Source: Caenispirillum salinarum AK4
Lineage (GTDB): Bacteria > Pseudomonadota > Alphaproteobacteria > Rhodospirillales > Rhodospirillaceae
Length of the DNA: 64,000 bases
Direction of reading: 5' to 3'
NCBI RefSeq assembly: GCF_000315795.1
Contig: NZ_ANHY01000007.1
Span: 213,422-277,421 of the forward strand
This document shows positions 8,118-15,673 of the stretch, one piece after another. The notes beneath the pieces were generated by a model. It had not been told where the DNA came from. It ran no database searches and was given only the letters and a program-made list of their open reading frames with translations. The first letter of the stretch is position 1. The number at the start of each line of letters is the position of its first letter. The position numbers and the translations under genes were made by a program.

Positions 8118-9488
8118 TCAGCCCGTCGCCCAGCTTGCCGCCAGCAGCAGGCCGACCGGCAGCGGCGCCCAGCGGCCGATGGTCACGGCGGCGCGGGACA
8201 CCTTCGGCGGCGTGCGCTCCATGACTGTCGCCCAGCGCTTGCCCGAGAGCGTCCACGCCAGCAGCGCCGCCCCCACCAGGCCGGACACAACGACCACGCC
8301 CGAGCCGGCGATGCTGTCCACGGCGTCCAGCACCGGCTGCCCGCGGACCTGCCAGCCGGGTGCGGCGTAGCTCAGCGCGGACGGCACGCCCAGCACGGCA
8401 ATGGCGGCCATGCCCAGCCCGACGGCGCTCCGGTTGCCGAGGCCCCAGCGGTCGCTCAGGGCGGCGACCACCACCTTGGCCCCGGCGATGCAGCTGGAGA
8501 ACGCCGCGAAGAAGAACAGGCCGAAGAACAGCGGCGCCACCCACGCCCCGGCGCTCATCTGGTCGAAGGCCTGGGGCAGCACCTTGAAGGCAAGGTCGGA
8601 GCCCGCCGCGGGGTCAAGGTCGAAACGGAACACCAGCGGGAAGATCATCAGGCCCGCCAGCAGGGCAACCATCACGTTGATGCCGGCGATGGCGCCCACC
8701 GACCTCACCACCCGGACCCCGCGCGGCAGATAACTGCCGTAGGTGATCAGGTAACCCTGGCCGATGGTCAGCGAGTAGAAGGCCTGCCCGAAGGCCGCCG
8801 CCCATATGTCCAGCCGGCCCAGATGGCCCATGTCCGGCCTGAACAGGAAGCTCACCGTCTCTCCGGCGGTGCCGTTGCTCAAACCGTAGACGGCAAGCCC
8901 GAGCACGGTCGCCACCAGGATCGGCACCAGCACCTTAGTGAACCGCTCGATCCCCGCCAGGCCCGCGGCGAGCACCACGCCGACGCCGGCCGTCACTGCG
9001 AGCAGGAACCACAGCGATCCGTAGCCCTGGGTAAAGGTGGAAAAATCGGGCGCGCCACCGGCCAGCGAATGGCCGGCGTAGGCGGCCGTCCAGCCGGTGA
9101 CGACAAAATAGTAGCTGTTGATCACCAGCGTCAGCAACACCACCCCCCAGCCATAGATGCCGGCAAGGCGCGAGATGCGGGCGTAGGTGGTGACCGAACT
9201 GCCGTGCGCCAGCCGGCCGGCGGCGATCTCCAGGGCGGCGAACGGCACCCCGACGCAGACCATGGCGATCAGGTAGGCCACGAGGAAGGCGCCGCCGCCG
9301 TTGTCGCCCAGGATGTAGGGGAAGCGCCACAGGTTGCCGAGCCCGACACCGGCCGCCGCCGTCGAAAGGATGAAGGCGCGCTCCGACGTCCACTCCGGGC
9401 GCTCGCTGCGGTGGGTGTCGGCCGTGACACGCTCGACCTCAGCGGTTTCCGCCTGGGGCGACCGCTGCTTATCGGCTTTTTCCGTCAT
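8118..9488 (-). CDS. Sodium-dependent transporter, SNF (neurotransmitter:sodium symporter) family
   Basis: Inner-membrane LeuT-fold secondary transporter that probably couples Na+ entry to uptake of an amino acid or similar solute; substrate unknown. 456 residues from ATG 9488; an in-frame ATG at 9566 would add 26 unconserved residues. TM1 carries the family signature AAGVGLGNLWRFPYILGDNGGGAF split around the unwound Na+/substrate site, followed by a glycine-rich segment and about 11-12 hydrophobic helices. TM6 reads FGQAFYSLTIGQGYLITYGSYL and TM8 has AFSSCIAGAKV. The first 30 or so cytoplasmic residues are polar. It is divergent from the VOC gene across a 158-bp region containing a nested inverted repeat. 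Confidence 0.92.
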   Translation of the reverse strand: MTEKADKQRSPQAETAEVERVTADTHRSERPEWTSERAFILSTAAAGVGLGNLWRFPYILGDNGGGAFLVAYLIAMVCVGVPFAALEIAAGRLAHGSSVTTYARISRLAGIYGWGVVLLTLVINSYYFVVTGWTAAYAGHSLAGGAPDFSTFTQGYGSLWFLLAVTAGVGVVLAAGLAGIERFTKVLVPILVATVLGLAVYGLSNGTAGETVSFLFRPDMGHLGRLDIWAAAFGQAFYSLTIGQGYLITYGSYLPRGVRVVRSVGAIAGINVMVALLAGLMIFPLVFRFDLDPAAGSDLAFKVLPQAFDQMSAGAWVAPLFFGLFFFAAFSSCIAGAKVVVAALSDRWGLGNRSAVGLGMAAIAVLGVPSALSYAAPGWQVRGQPVLDAVDSIAGSGVVVVSGLVGAALLAWTLSGKRWATVMERTPPKVSRAAVTIGRWAPLPVGLLLAASWATG

Positions 9489-9521
9489 GCGGGTCTGCTG
9501 GTCCCTGAACCGGGGTGACTG

Positions 9522-9566
9522 GTGAACAACCGTGCCCGAAACGGTGGAAACGGCACGACCGTTCAC
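9522..9566. repeat. Nested inverted repeat in the divergent SNF/VOC promoter region
   Basis: Outer arms GTGAAC (9522-9527) and GTTCAC (9561-9566) enclose inner arms CGTGCC (9531-9536) and GGCACG (9552-9557), separated by equal 3-nt interruptions. The centre is near 9544, between the two divergent starts. It could be a regulator site or a hairpin in a leader; no regulator is encoded next to it. Confidence 0.5.
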
Positions 9567-9646
9567 AGTGGCTCTTTCGCCCGCCCGCCGCCCCGCGTTA
9601 CAAGGCGGAGGAACGTCCCCACAGCCCTGAAAGAGGCCTGAGACCG

Positions 9647-10066
9647 ATGACCGCCGTCACCCCCTTCCACCTCGCCTTCCCCGTCACCGACTTGGACGAG
9701 GCGCGCCGCTTTTACGGCGAGCTCATGGGCTGCCCCGAGGGCCGCTCCAGCGACGAGTGGATCGACTTCAGCCTGTTCGGCCACCAGATCGTCGCCCACC
9801 TGGCGCCCGATACCGGCCGCGCCCACCACAATCCGGTGGACGGCCACGCCGTGCCTGTGCCGCACTTCGGCGTCGTCCTGCCCTGGGCGGACTGGGAGGC
9901 CCTGGCCGCCCGGTTGAAGGAAGCCGGCGTCAAGTTCGAGATCGAGCCCTACATCCGCTTCAAGGGCAAGGTCGGCGAGCAGGGCACCATGTTCTTCCTG
10001 GACCCCTTCGGCAATGCCCTGGAGTTCAAGACCTTCAAGGACATGGACCAACTGTTCGCCAAGTGA
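9647..10066 (+). CDS. VOC-family (glyoxalase/dioxygenase-like) protein
   Basis: Single vicinal-oxygen-chelate domain protein of 139 residues, from ATG 9647 (the frame extends upstream but without similarity). The first beta-alpha-beta module starts [20 protein letters not shown], with a likely metal-ligand His. The second contains [19 protein letters not shown] and ends [12 protein letters not shown], with the usual terminal metal-ligand Glu. Bacterial members range from lactoylglutathione lyases to extradiol dioxygenases and resistance proteins, so the reaction cannot be named. Convergent with the DUF192 gene 5 bp away; its terminator lies inside that gene. Confidence 0.85.
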   Translation: MTAVTPFHLAFPVTDLDEARRFYGELMGCPEGRSSDEWIDFSLFGHQIVAHLAPDTGRAHHNPVDGHAVPVPHFGVVLPWADWEALAARLKEAGVKFEIEPYIRFKGKVGEQGTMFFLDPFGNALEFKTFKDMDQLFAK

Positions 10067-10071
10067 GGGCG

Positions 10072-10563
10072 TTACCGCCCCTGGGTGTTCTCGAAGAAGG
10101 GATGACGCACCGTCATCCCTTTTTCTATGCCCATCTCCCGCGCCAGTCCGCCGCCGATTTCCAGGACGCCGACCGCCAGGCCGTCTGGTCCGCGCGGTGT
10201 CTCGTCGTGGGGCTGGGCCTGGCGCTCGATGTGGACGATTTCGCCGCGCCGGTCCATGAACAGCATGTCCAGCGGGATCAGCGTGTTGCGCATCCACATG
10301 CGGATCTGCGACGGGCGTTCGTACTGGAACAGCATGGCCCGGTCGCGCGGCAGGTGGTCGCGGTACATGAGGCCGATGGCCCGCTCCCCGTGGTCGTCCG
10401 CGATCTCGGTGGTGAAGGTCACCGGCCCGTCAAGGGTCTCCACCACCACCGGCTCTGTCGGCAGCGCCTGCGGCTCGGCAGCCTGCGAACAGCCGGCCGG
10501 CAGCAGCCCGGCAGCAACCACAAGAACGGCGGCAAGGGCGCGCGGAAGGCGGGTACGGGCCAT
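10072..10563 (-). CDS. DUF192 family exported protein
   Basis: 163 residues from ATG 10563, chosen because AAGGAGA precedes it; upstream in-frame ATGs add only low-similarity Arg/Ser-rich sequence. A signal sequence (about 1-28) ends LLPAGCSQA. This resembles a lipobox but has Pro at -3, so lipidation is uncertain. The mature part is the DUF192 domain: ERAIGLMYRDHLPRDRAMLF, then MWMRNTLIPLDMLFMD, the hallmark of the family. Function is unknown in the literature I know of. The end of the gene encodes a terminator for the opposing VOC gene, which constrains residues near TVRHPFF. Confidence 0.88.
   Translation of the reverse strand: MARTRLPRALAAVLVVAAGLLPAGCSQAAEPQALPTEPVVVETLDGPVTFTTEIADDHGERAIGLMYRDHLPRDRAMLFQYERPSQIRMWMRNTLIPLDMLFMDRRGEIVHIERQAQPHDETPRGPDGLAVGVLEIGGGLAREMGIEKGMTVRHPFFENTQGR
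10097..10126 (+). terminator. Intrinsic terminator of the VOC gene, inside the opposing DUF192 gene
   Basis: Perfect 11-bp stem (AAGGGATGACG at 10097-10107 with CGTCATCCCTT at 10111-10121), 3-nt loop, tail TTTTCT. It begins 31 bp after the VOC stop and overlaps the last codons of the convergent gene. Confidence 0.85.
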
Positions 10564-10690
10564 GGGCAGGTCTCCTTGAGCGCGCCTCCGTGTCGGCGCG
10601 AGAGTGGTTTCCTTGGACGTTACTTGAAAGATGGGCGAGGACTCTTGGAGATGACACGGCCTCGTCACGGTGCTTTTACAGCGTCTACTA

Positions 10691-10719
10691 TGGCAATCGG
10701 GACGCGAACTTGCTATAGT
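10691..10719 (+). promoter_or_regulatory. Candidate promoter of the small RNA
   Basis: An extended -10 element, TGCTATAGT (10711-10719), lies 17 nt after a weak -35-like TGGCAA (10691-10696). Predicted transcription start is about 10726. The -10 is good for this GC-rich region; the -35 is poor. Confidence 0.45.
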
Positions 10720-10725
10720 GGGTCT

Positions 10726-10914
10726 TGTCGATGGGACGCCGATCATCCTCACCTCCGCGACGGCGCCGCCACCGGCCGAAGACCAACCGCCAGAGGGTCC
10801 TCACCCTTCCCGGCGCGTGTGACCGACCCGGCCGGAAAGTTAGCCCCTTTCACCGGCCGGACGGGGAAAGACGGAAACGCCGCGTGGCAGCCTGCGCGGC
10901 GTTTCTTCTTTTTT
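10726..10914 (+). ncRNA. Candidate structured small RNA
   Basis: Bounded by a promoter-like element and an intrinsic terminator, with no credible reading frame: the frame across it is Arg/Pro-rich and has no ribosome site. Internal structure includes CCGGCCGGAAAG (10828-10839) facing CTTT (10847-10850) plus CCGGCCGG (10853-10860), a hairpin with a 2-nt bulge. The 5' part contains two CCTCACC segments that could pair with Shine-Dalgarno regions of other messages. It does not match the 4.5S, tmRNA or RNase P cores I know. It could also be a leader or decayed gene remnant. Confidence 0.4.
10875..10914 (+). terminator. Intrinsic terminator of the candidate small RNA
   Basis: Perfect 10-bp stem (AAACGCCGCG at 10875-10884 with CGCGGCGTTT at 10895-10904), 10-nt loop, then CTTCTTTTTT. 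No protein gene ends upstream of it on this strand; the nearest is the VOC gene, which has its own terminator 750 bp earlier. Confidence 0.85.
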
Positions 10915-11005
10915 CCAGTCCGCTCCCGACCTTACAACCCAGCGCCACCGCCGCCAAGCGCCGCCACTTGACCGGGCCCGTGCGGACACCCATAGTCATG
11001 CCACC

Positions 11006-11105
11006 ACCGGGGGGAGCCGGCGTATCCGGCTGAGAGGTCTCCGTCCTCGGGAGACGACCCCTAGCATCCGCTGGAACCTGATCCGGTTAGCACCGGCGTA
11101 GGGAC
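11006..11105 (+). promoter_or_regulatory. TPP riboswitch (THI element)
   Basis: Matches the thi-box consensus in order: GGGGGAGCC, GGCTGAGAGG, a variable P3a arm (TCTCC..GGGAGA), GACCC, then GGAACCTGATCCGGTTAG and ACCGGCGTAGGGA. It ends 12 nt before the ATG of the downstream ABC transporter. The 3' arm GTAGGGA is close enough to the start to include the ribosome site, so control is probably by hiding that site when thiamine pyrophosphate is bound. Confidence 0.95.
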
Positions 11106-11117
11106 GTGTGAGGACGT

Positions 11118-11921
11118 ATGACACCCGACGACAGCGCCCGGTCAGGCGCCCTGCCCTTCACCAAGCCGTCATCCGCCGACACCGCGCCCGAGGTGCGGGT
11201 CCATGCCGCGCGCCTGGACTGGCACGGCGTGCCGCTGTTCGACGCCCTGGACTTCACCATGCCGGCCGGCCGCTGGACATGCCTGCTGGGGCCGAGCGGC
11301 GTCGGCAAGTCGACGCTGCTGCGCCTGATCGCCGGCCTTGCCCCGCCGCATGCCGACAGCCGCGTGACCTGCGGCACCGGGCAAAGCCTGGAGGGACGCG
11401 TAGCCTACATGGCGCAGACCGACCTTCTGCTGCCCTGGGCGACCGTCCTGGAGAACGTCATGCTGGGCGCCCGCCTGCGCGGCGAAAAGCCCGACACCCG
11501 CCGCGCCCGCGATCTGCTCCAGGCCGTCGGCCTGCACGAGGCGGCGGACAAGCGCCCGGCCGAACTGTCGGGCGGCATGCGCCAGAGGGCGGCGCTGGCC
11601 CGCACCCTCATGGAGGACCGGCCGGTGATCCTCATGGACGAGCCGTTCTCAGCGCTCGATGCCGTCAGCCGCTTGCGCCTGCAGGATCTGGCGGCGCGCG
11701 CGCTGGAAGGGCGGACCGTGCTGCTGGTCACCCACGACCCGCTGGAGGCCCTGCGCCTGGGCCACCGGGTTCACGTGCTGTCCGGCCGTCCCGCCCGCCT
11801 GGACGCGCCGCTGACCCCCGAGGGGCCGCCGCCGCGCAAGGCGACCGACCCGGCGCTGCTGGCCCTGCACGCCGACCTGCTGGCCCGCCTGGAAGCCGCC
11901 GACGCCGAGGTGCCGTCATGA
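11118..11921 (+). CDS. thiZ: ABC transporter ATPase for thiamine/pyrimidine precursor uptake
   Basis: Cytoplasmic ATP-binding subunit. 267 residues with Walker A GPSGVGKST (58-66), Q-loop region VAYMAQTDLLLPW, signature ELSGGMRQR near 155, Walker B VILMDEPFSALD and the H-loop VTHDPLEAL. It belongs to the nitrate/taurine-type (SsuB/TauB-like) group that includes ThiZ. The TPP riboswitch directly upstream and an NMT1/THI5-like binding protein downstream make a hydroxymethylpyrimidine or formylaminopyrimidine importer the likely role. Overlaps the permease gene by ATGA. The symbol rests on context. Confidence 0.88.
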   Translation: MTPDDSARSGALPFTKPSSADTAPEVRVHAARLDWHGVPLFDALDFTMPAGRWTCLLGPSGVGKSTLLRLIAGLAPPHADSRVTCGTGQSLEGRVAYMAQTDLLLPWATVLENVMLGARLRGEKPDTRRARDLLQAVGLHEAADKRPAELSGGMRQRAALARTLMEDRPVILMDEPFSALDAVSRLRLQDLAARALEGRTVLLVTHDPLEALRLGHRVHVLSGRPARLDAPLTPEGPPPRKATDPALLALHADLLARLEAADAEVPS

Positions 11922-12688
11922 GCCGCGACGGCCTCCAGCGCCTGGGCCGCACGGTGGTGACCGTCGCCGTGCTGCTGGGGCTTTGGCAGATCGCCTTCCA
12001 CCTGACCGGCGAGCGCCGCTTCCTCCTGCCCTCTCCGGCCCAGACGCTGGAGGTGCTGGTGGAGCGCCACGTACAGATCCTGGAGCACGCGGGGGTGACC
12101 TTCGCGGAAATCCTGCTCGGCCTCGGCCTCGGCTGTGTTCTGGGCGTCGGCACGGCCCTTCTGCTGGCGAGCTTCCGTCCCGTGCGGCGGTGGCTGATGC
12201 CGGTGCTGGTGGTCAGCCAGGCCATCCCGGTCTTCGCCATCGCGCCGCTGCTGGTGCTGTGGCTGGGATACGGGCTGGGCAGCAAGGTCGCCATGGCGAC
12301 GCTGATCATCTACTTCCCCGTCACCGCCGCCTTCTTCGACGGCCTGCGCCGCACCGATCCGGGATGGATGGACCTGGCGCGGGTGATGGGCGGCGGGCGC
12401 TTTGCGACGCTCCGCCACATCCGCCTGCCCGCCGCCCTGCCGGCGTTTGCCTCGGGCCTGCGGGTGGCGACGGCGGTGGCGCCCATCGGCGCCGTTGTGG
12501 GCGAGTGGGTGGGATCGTCTGCCGGCCTCGGATACCTCATGCTGCAGGCCAACGCCCGCATGCAGGTGCCCATGATGTTCGCCGCCCTGTTCGTGCTCGC
12601 CGTGTTCGCCGTCGCCCTTTACACCGCCGTCGACGTCCTGCTGCGCCGGGCCCTGCCCTGGGTGCCGGACGATGGTCGCACATCTTGA
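11918..12688 (+). CDS. thiX: ABC transporter permease for thiamine/pyrimidine precursor uptake
   Basis: Inner-membrane permease, 256 residues, with about six hydrophobic segments. The EAA loop reads DLARVMGGGRFATLRHIRLPAALP (roughly residues 145-170), the site that contacts the ATPase. Binding-protein-dependent transport family, closest in style to SsuC/TauC/ThiX. It starts inside the thiZ stop (ATGA); the frame remains open far upstream but only as a shadow of thiZ. A 43-bp gap separates it from the binding-protein gene. Confidence 0.87.
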   Translation: MSRDGLQRLGRTVVTVAVLLGLWQIAFHLTGERRFLLPSPAQTLEVLVERHVQILEHAGVTFAEILLGLGLGCVLGVGTALLLASFRPVRRWLMPVLVVSQAIPVFAIAPLLVLWLGYGLGSKVAMATLIIYFPVTAAFFDGLRRTDPGWMDLARVMGGGRFATLRHIRLPAALPAFASGLRVATAVAPIGAVVGEWVGSSAGLGYLMLQANARMQVPMMFAALFVLAVFAVALYTAVDVLLRRALPWVPDDGRTS

Positions 12689-12731
12689 AGACCGATTATC
12701 AACCATTTGTTTTCACGGAGTTTTTCAGCGC

Positions 12732-13715
12732 ATGTTCAACCGCCGTCTCACCCGGTTCGCGGCCGCCGCCTGCGCCGCCGCGGGCCTGATGCTCGGGGCC
12801 GCCGCGCCCGCCGCCGCCCAGGACCAGCAGGCGCCGCAGAAGCTGACCCTGCTGCTGGACTGGTTCGTCAATCCCGACCACGCGCCGCTGGTGGTTGCCC
12901 AGAAGAAGGGCTACTTCGCCGATGAGGGGCTGGAGGTGGAGCTGGTCGCCCCGGCCGACCCCAACGACCCGCCCAAGCTGGTCGCCGCCGGCAAGGCGGA
13001 CGTGGCCGTCGGCTACCAGCCGCAGCTCCACCTGCAGGCGGCCGAGGGCCTGCCGCTCAAGCGCATCGGCACCCTGGTGGCGACGCCGCTGAACTCGCTG
13101 GTGACGCTGCAGGACAGCGGCATCGAGACGCTCGCCGACCTGAAGGGGAAGACGGTGGGCTTCTCCGTCGGCGGGTTTGAGGACGCGCTGCTCGGCACCA
13201 TGCTCGATTCCGTGGGCCTGAGCCTGGACGACGTGACGCTGGTCAACGTCAACTTCGCCCTGTCGCCGGCGCTGCTGTCGGGCCAGGTGGATGCCGTGAT
13301 CGGTGCCTTCCGCAATTTCGAGCTGAACCAACTGGCCATCGAGGGCGCCTCCGGCCGCGCCTTCTATCCCGAGGAACACGGCGTGCCCCCCTATGACGAG
13401 CTGATCCTGCTCGCCAACGCCGAGCGCGCCGCCGAGCCCGTCTTCGCCCGGCTGGTGGACGCCATCGAGCGCGGCACCCAATACCTGATCAACCATCCCG
13501 ACGAAAGCTGGGAGCTGTTCATCCAGGCCTACCCGGACCTGGACGACGAGTTGAACCGCCGCGCCTGGGGCGACACCCTGCCCCGCTTCGCCCTGACGCC
13601 GGCCGCCCTGGACGTCGGCCGATACGACCGGTTCGCCGAATACCTTAAGGCGCAGGGCATGATCGACAGCGTGCCGCCGGTATCAGACTACGCTGTCGCA
13701 CCGACGCGGCGGTAA
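12732..13715 (+). CDS. thiY: NMT1/THI5-like periplasmic binding protein of the pyrimidine importer
   Basis: Periplasmic substrate-binding protein, 327 residues, from ATG 12732. The signal peptide is about 1-29 (ending APAAAQ). The mature protein starts KLTLLLDWFVNPDHAPLVVA, the typical opening of the NMT1/THI5-like family, with DPPKLVAAGKADVAVGYQP and KGKTVGFSVGGFEDALL following. Family members bind thiamine pyrimidine precursors such as formylaminomethylpyrimidine; the riboswitch supports this. Closed by a strong terminator at 13748. Confidence 0.88.
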   Translation: MFNRRLTRFAAAACAAAGLMLGAAAPAAAQDQQAPQKLTLLLDWFVNPDHAPLVVAQKKGYFADEGLEVELVAPADPNDPPKLVAAGKADVAVGYQPQLHLQAAEGLPLKRIGTLVATPLNSLVTLQDSGIETLADLKGKTVGFSVGGFEDALLGTMLDSVGLSLDDVTLVNVNFALSPALLSGQVDAVIGAFRNFELNQLAIEGASGRAFYPEEHGVPPYDELILLANAERAAEPVFARLVDAIERGTQYLINHPDESWELFIQAYPDLDDELNRRAWGDTLPRFALTPAALDVGRYDRFAEYLKAQGMIDSVPPVSDYAVAPTRR

Positions 13716-13747
13716 AGGCCGCCCAGGAACATCCGTGCTGGGTGCAG

Positions 13748-13783
13748 GCCGGCGGGGTTCAACCGACCCCGCCGGCTTTTTTT
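13748..13783 (+). terminator. Intrinsic terminator after thiY
   Basis: 11-bp perfect stem (GCCGGCGGGGT at 13748-13758 with ACCCCGCCGGC at 13766-13776), 7-nt loop and seven T residues. Confidence 0.93.
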
Positions 13784-13785
13784 CT

Positions 13786-13813
13786 TTGACCCGGACGCTT
13801 GGGATTCTATTTT
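13786..13813 (+). promoter_or_regulatory. Candidate promoter of the Mrp-type operon
   Basis: TTGACC (13786-13791) and TATTTT (13808-13813) are separated by 16 nt, directly after the thiY terminator and 60-70 bp before the first antiporter gene. The -35 is good, the -10 mediocre. Confidence 0.4.
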
Positions 13814-13882
13814 CGGCTCTCTCGCCTTTCGGTCGCGTTGATGATCGAAGGGTATCCACGGCGTCCGGCGGGGCGCCGCCAC

Positions 13883-14386
13883 ATGCGTTTCCGGGAGCCT
13901 TCCTTCGTGTTTCACGCCGTCGGTCTCGGCTTGGTGATGTATCTGCTCTGGCTCGTGCTGTCAGGCCATTACACGGGCCTGCTGATGACGCTGGGCGCGA
14001 TATCCTGTGCCTTCATCGTGTGGATCGTCCACCGCATGGACGCCATCGACCACGAAGCCTTTCCCGTCCATCTCAGCCTTCGGGGCACGGTCTTCTGGCC
14101 CTGGCTGCTGTGGGAAATCGTGAAGAGCAACGTGGACGTGGCCAAAATCATCCTCGACCCGCGGCTGCCCATCAGCCCCACCGTCGTGCGGGTACCGGCC
14201 AGCCAGAAGACCGAGTTCGGCCGCGTGATCTTCGCCAATTCCATCACGCTGACGCCCGGCACCATGTCGGTCCACATGGAAGACCACACCATCGTCGTGC
14301 ATGCCCTGACCCGCTCCGGCGCGGACGGGCTGCTGAATGACGACGAGATGGACCGCCGCGTCTGCAAGTTGGAGGGCTCCTGCTGA
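13883..14386 (+). CDS. mnhE: Mrp-type antiporter subunit E
   Basis: Small membrane subunit of a multi-subunit cation/proton antiporter. 167 residues from ATG 13883. An in-frame ATG at 13841 would add 14 charged residues and cannot be excluded because neither start has a clear ribosome site. N-terminal hydrophobic helices (about 10-55) are followed by a soluble part with FANSITLTPGTMSV, the MnhE hallmark, near residue 120. First gene of a nine-gene operon; its stop overlaps the next start by one base. Confidence 0.88.
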   Translation: MRFREPSFVFHAVGLGLVMYLLWLVLSGHYTGLLMTLGAISCAFIVWIVHRMDAIDHEAFPVHLSLRGTVFWPWLLWEIVKSNVDVAKIILDPRLPISPTVVRVPASQKTEFGRVIFANSITLTPGTMSVHMEDHTIVVHALTRSGADGLLNDDEMDRRVCKLEGSC

Positions 14387-14676
14387 TGTTCATCGCCGCC
14401 GCCGCCGCCATCCTGGCAACCATTGCCATGGCCATCGCGCGCGCCGTGAAGGGCCCCAGCGTGTGGGACCGCATCCTGGCGGCCAACATGGTGGGGACCA
14501 AGACGGTGCTGCTGATCGCCGTGCTGGGCTTTCTGACCAACCGGCCGGAGTGGGGCGACATCGCGCTGGCCTACACGCTGATCAACTTCGTCGGCGTCAT
14601 CGCGGTCCTGAAGTTCTTCCGCTACCGGAGCCTGGGCGGCCCGTCCTCCGGCATCGACGACGTGGGCGAGGTGTGA
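14386..14676 (+). CDS. mnhF: Mrp-type antiporter subunit F
   Basis: 96-residue membrane protein with three hydrophobic helices (about 1-22, 35-55 and 60-80). AIARAVKGPSVWDRILAANM is the typical MrpF/PhaF opening loop and FLTNRPEWGDIALAYTLINFVG the second conserved block. It starts on the last base of the mnhE stop (TGATG), so the two are coupled. Confidence 0.9.
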   Translation: MFIAAAAAILATIAMAIARAVKGPSVWDRILAANMVGTKTVLLIAVLGFLTNRPEWGDIALAYTLINFVGVIAVLKFFRYRSLGGPSSGIDDVGEV

Positions 14677-14681
14677 CCGCC

Positions 14682-15107
14682 ATGGACTGGGAGCTTCTGC
14701 GCGACGGCCTGTCCTGGGCCATGCTTCTGGGCGGCGCCGCCTTCTCGCTGATCGGCGGGCTGGGCATCCTGCGCATGCCCGACATCTATACCCGGATGCA
14801 CGCGGCCTCGCTGACCGACACGATGGGCGCCATCCTCATTTTGGGCGGCCTGATGATCCAGGGCGGACTGACGCTGGTGACCGCGAAGCTGGTGCTGACG
14901 CTGTTCTTCCTGCTGTTCACCAGCCCCGTCTCCACCCACGCGCTGGCTGCCGCCGCGCTCACCGATACGCGGACGGCGCTGCAGGCCCGCGACGACGGCA
15001 CCCTGGCCCCCACCGAGGTGGACCTGCCCGATGACCAGGATGCGCTGGACATCGCCGCCGACGAGGCCGCGCGCCAGTCCATCCGGGACGAGGAGTCGCG
15101 CGCATGA
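14682..15107 (+). CDS. mnhG: Mrp-type antiporter subunit G
   Basis: 141 residues. The N-terminal two thirds are the MnhG domain with three helices and the motif GGLGILRMPDIYTRMHAAS, then LTDTMGAILILGGLMIQGG. The last 45 or so residues are acidic and poorly conserved, longer than usual for the family. ATG 14682 is preferred because GAGG lies 10 nt upstream; a GTG at 14673 overlapping the mnhF stop is too close to that site. Confidence 0.9.
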   Translation: MDWELLRDGLSWAMLLGGAAFSLIGGLGILRMPDIYTRMHAASLTDTMGAILILGGLMIQGGLTLVTAKLVLTLFFLLFTSPVSTHALAAAALTDTRTALQARDDGTLAPTEVDLPDDQDALDIAADEAARQSIRDEESRA

Positions 15108-15673
15108 CGCTTGTCATCGACGTTTTTCTGTTCCTGTTCCTGATGATCACGGCCGTCGCCATGGCGCGCATGAACAGCCTGTTCGGCGTGGTGATGATGT
15201 CGGGCATATACAGCCTGCTGTCGGCAGCGCTGTTCATGGTGATGGACGCCCCCGACGTCGCCTTCACCGAGGCCGCCGTGGGCGCGGGCATTTCCACGGT
15301 GCTCATGCTGGGCACGCTCGCGCTGGTGGGCCGCGTGCAGAAGCCGGCCCTGCGCCGCCACCACTTCGCCGCCCTGGGGATCGTCATCGTCACCGGCATC
15401 GCGCTGGCCTACGGTACCTATGACCTGCCCGCCTTCGGCGACGCCGACAACCCCGTGCAGACCAGCACGGTGACCGAGCGGTACGTGGACGTCTCGGGCC
15501 GCGAGATCGGCATTCCCAACATCGTGACCAGCGTGCTGGCCAGCTATCGCGGCTATGACACCCTGGGCGAGACCGTGGTGGTGTTCACCGCCGCCGTCGC
15601 CGTGCTGGTGCTGCTCGGCCGCGCCCGGCGGCGCGGCGTCACGGGCGAGGAACGGGAGAGCGATCTGCAATGA
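15104..15673 (+). CDS. Stand-alone DUF4040 subunit (MrpA C-terminal / MbhD-MbhE-like)
   Basis: 189-residue membrane protein. Residues about 40-75 carry the DUF4040 signature VMDAPDVAFTEAAVGAGIST, which in classical Mrp systems is part of the C-terminal end of the large MrpA. In archaeal Mbh complexes this piece and the following MbhE-like piece are separate small subunits. The C-terminal half (SVLASYRGYDTLGETVVVF, about 145-163) is the MbhE/MrpA-end-like segment that precedes MrpB. Here the two are one small protein without the NuoL-like part of MrpA. ATGA overlap with mnhG and overlap with mnhB. Confidence 0.85.
   Translation: MTLVIDVFLFLFLMITAVAMARMNSLFGVVMMSGIYSLLSAALFMVMDAPDVAFTEAAVGAGISTVLMLGTLALVGRVQKPALRRHHFAALGIVIVTGIALAYGTYDLPAFGDADNPVQTSTVTERYVDVSGREIGIPNIVTSVLASYRGYDTLGETVVVFTAAVAVLVLLGRARRRGVTGEERESDLQ

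Larger units (their letters stand above)
10564..11117. other. Gene-free interval holding a candidate small RNA and a riboswitch
   Basis: No protein gene is supported in these 554 bp. From left to right: the DUF192 ribosome site and promoter region on the minus strand (10564-10690); a promoter-like element, hairpin and terminator defining a possible small RNA (10691-10915); about 90 bp in which I see nothing (10916-11005); then the TPP riboswitch (11006-11105). Confidence 0.7.

Noticed and set aside
10725..11033. Possible 102-residue basic protein
   Set aside because: No ribosome site, Arg/Pro-rich, runs through a perfect terminator hairpin and into the riboswitch.
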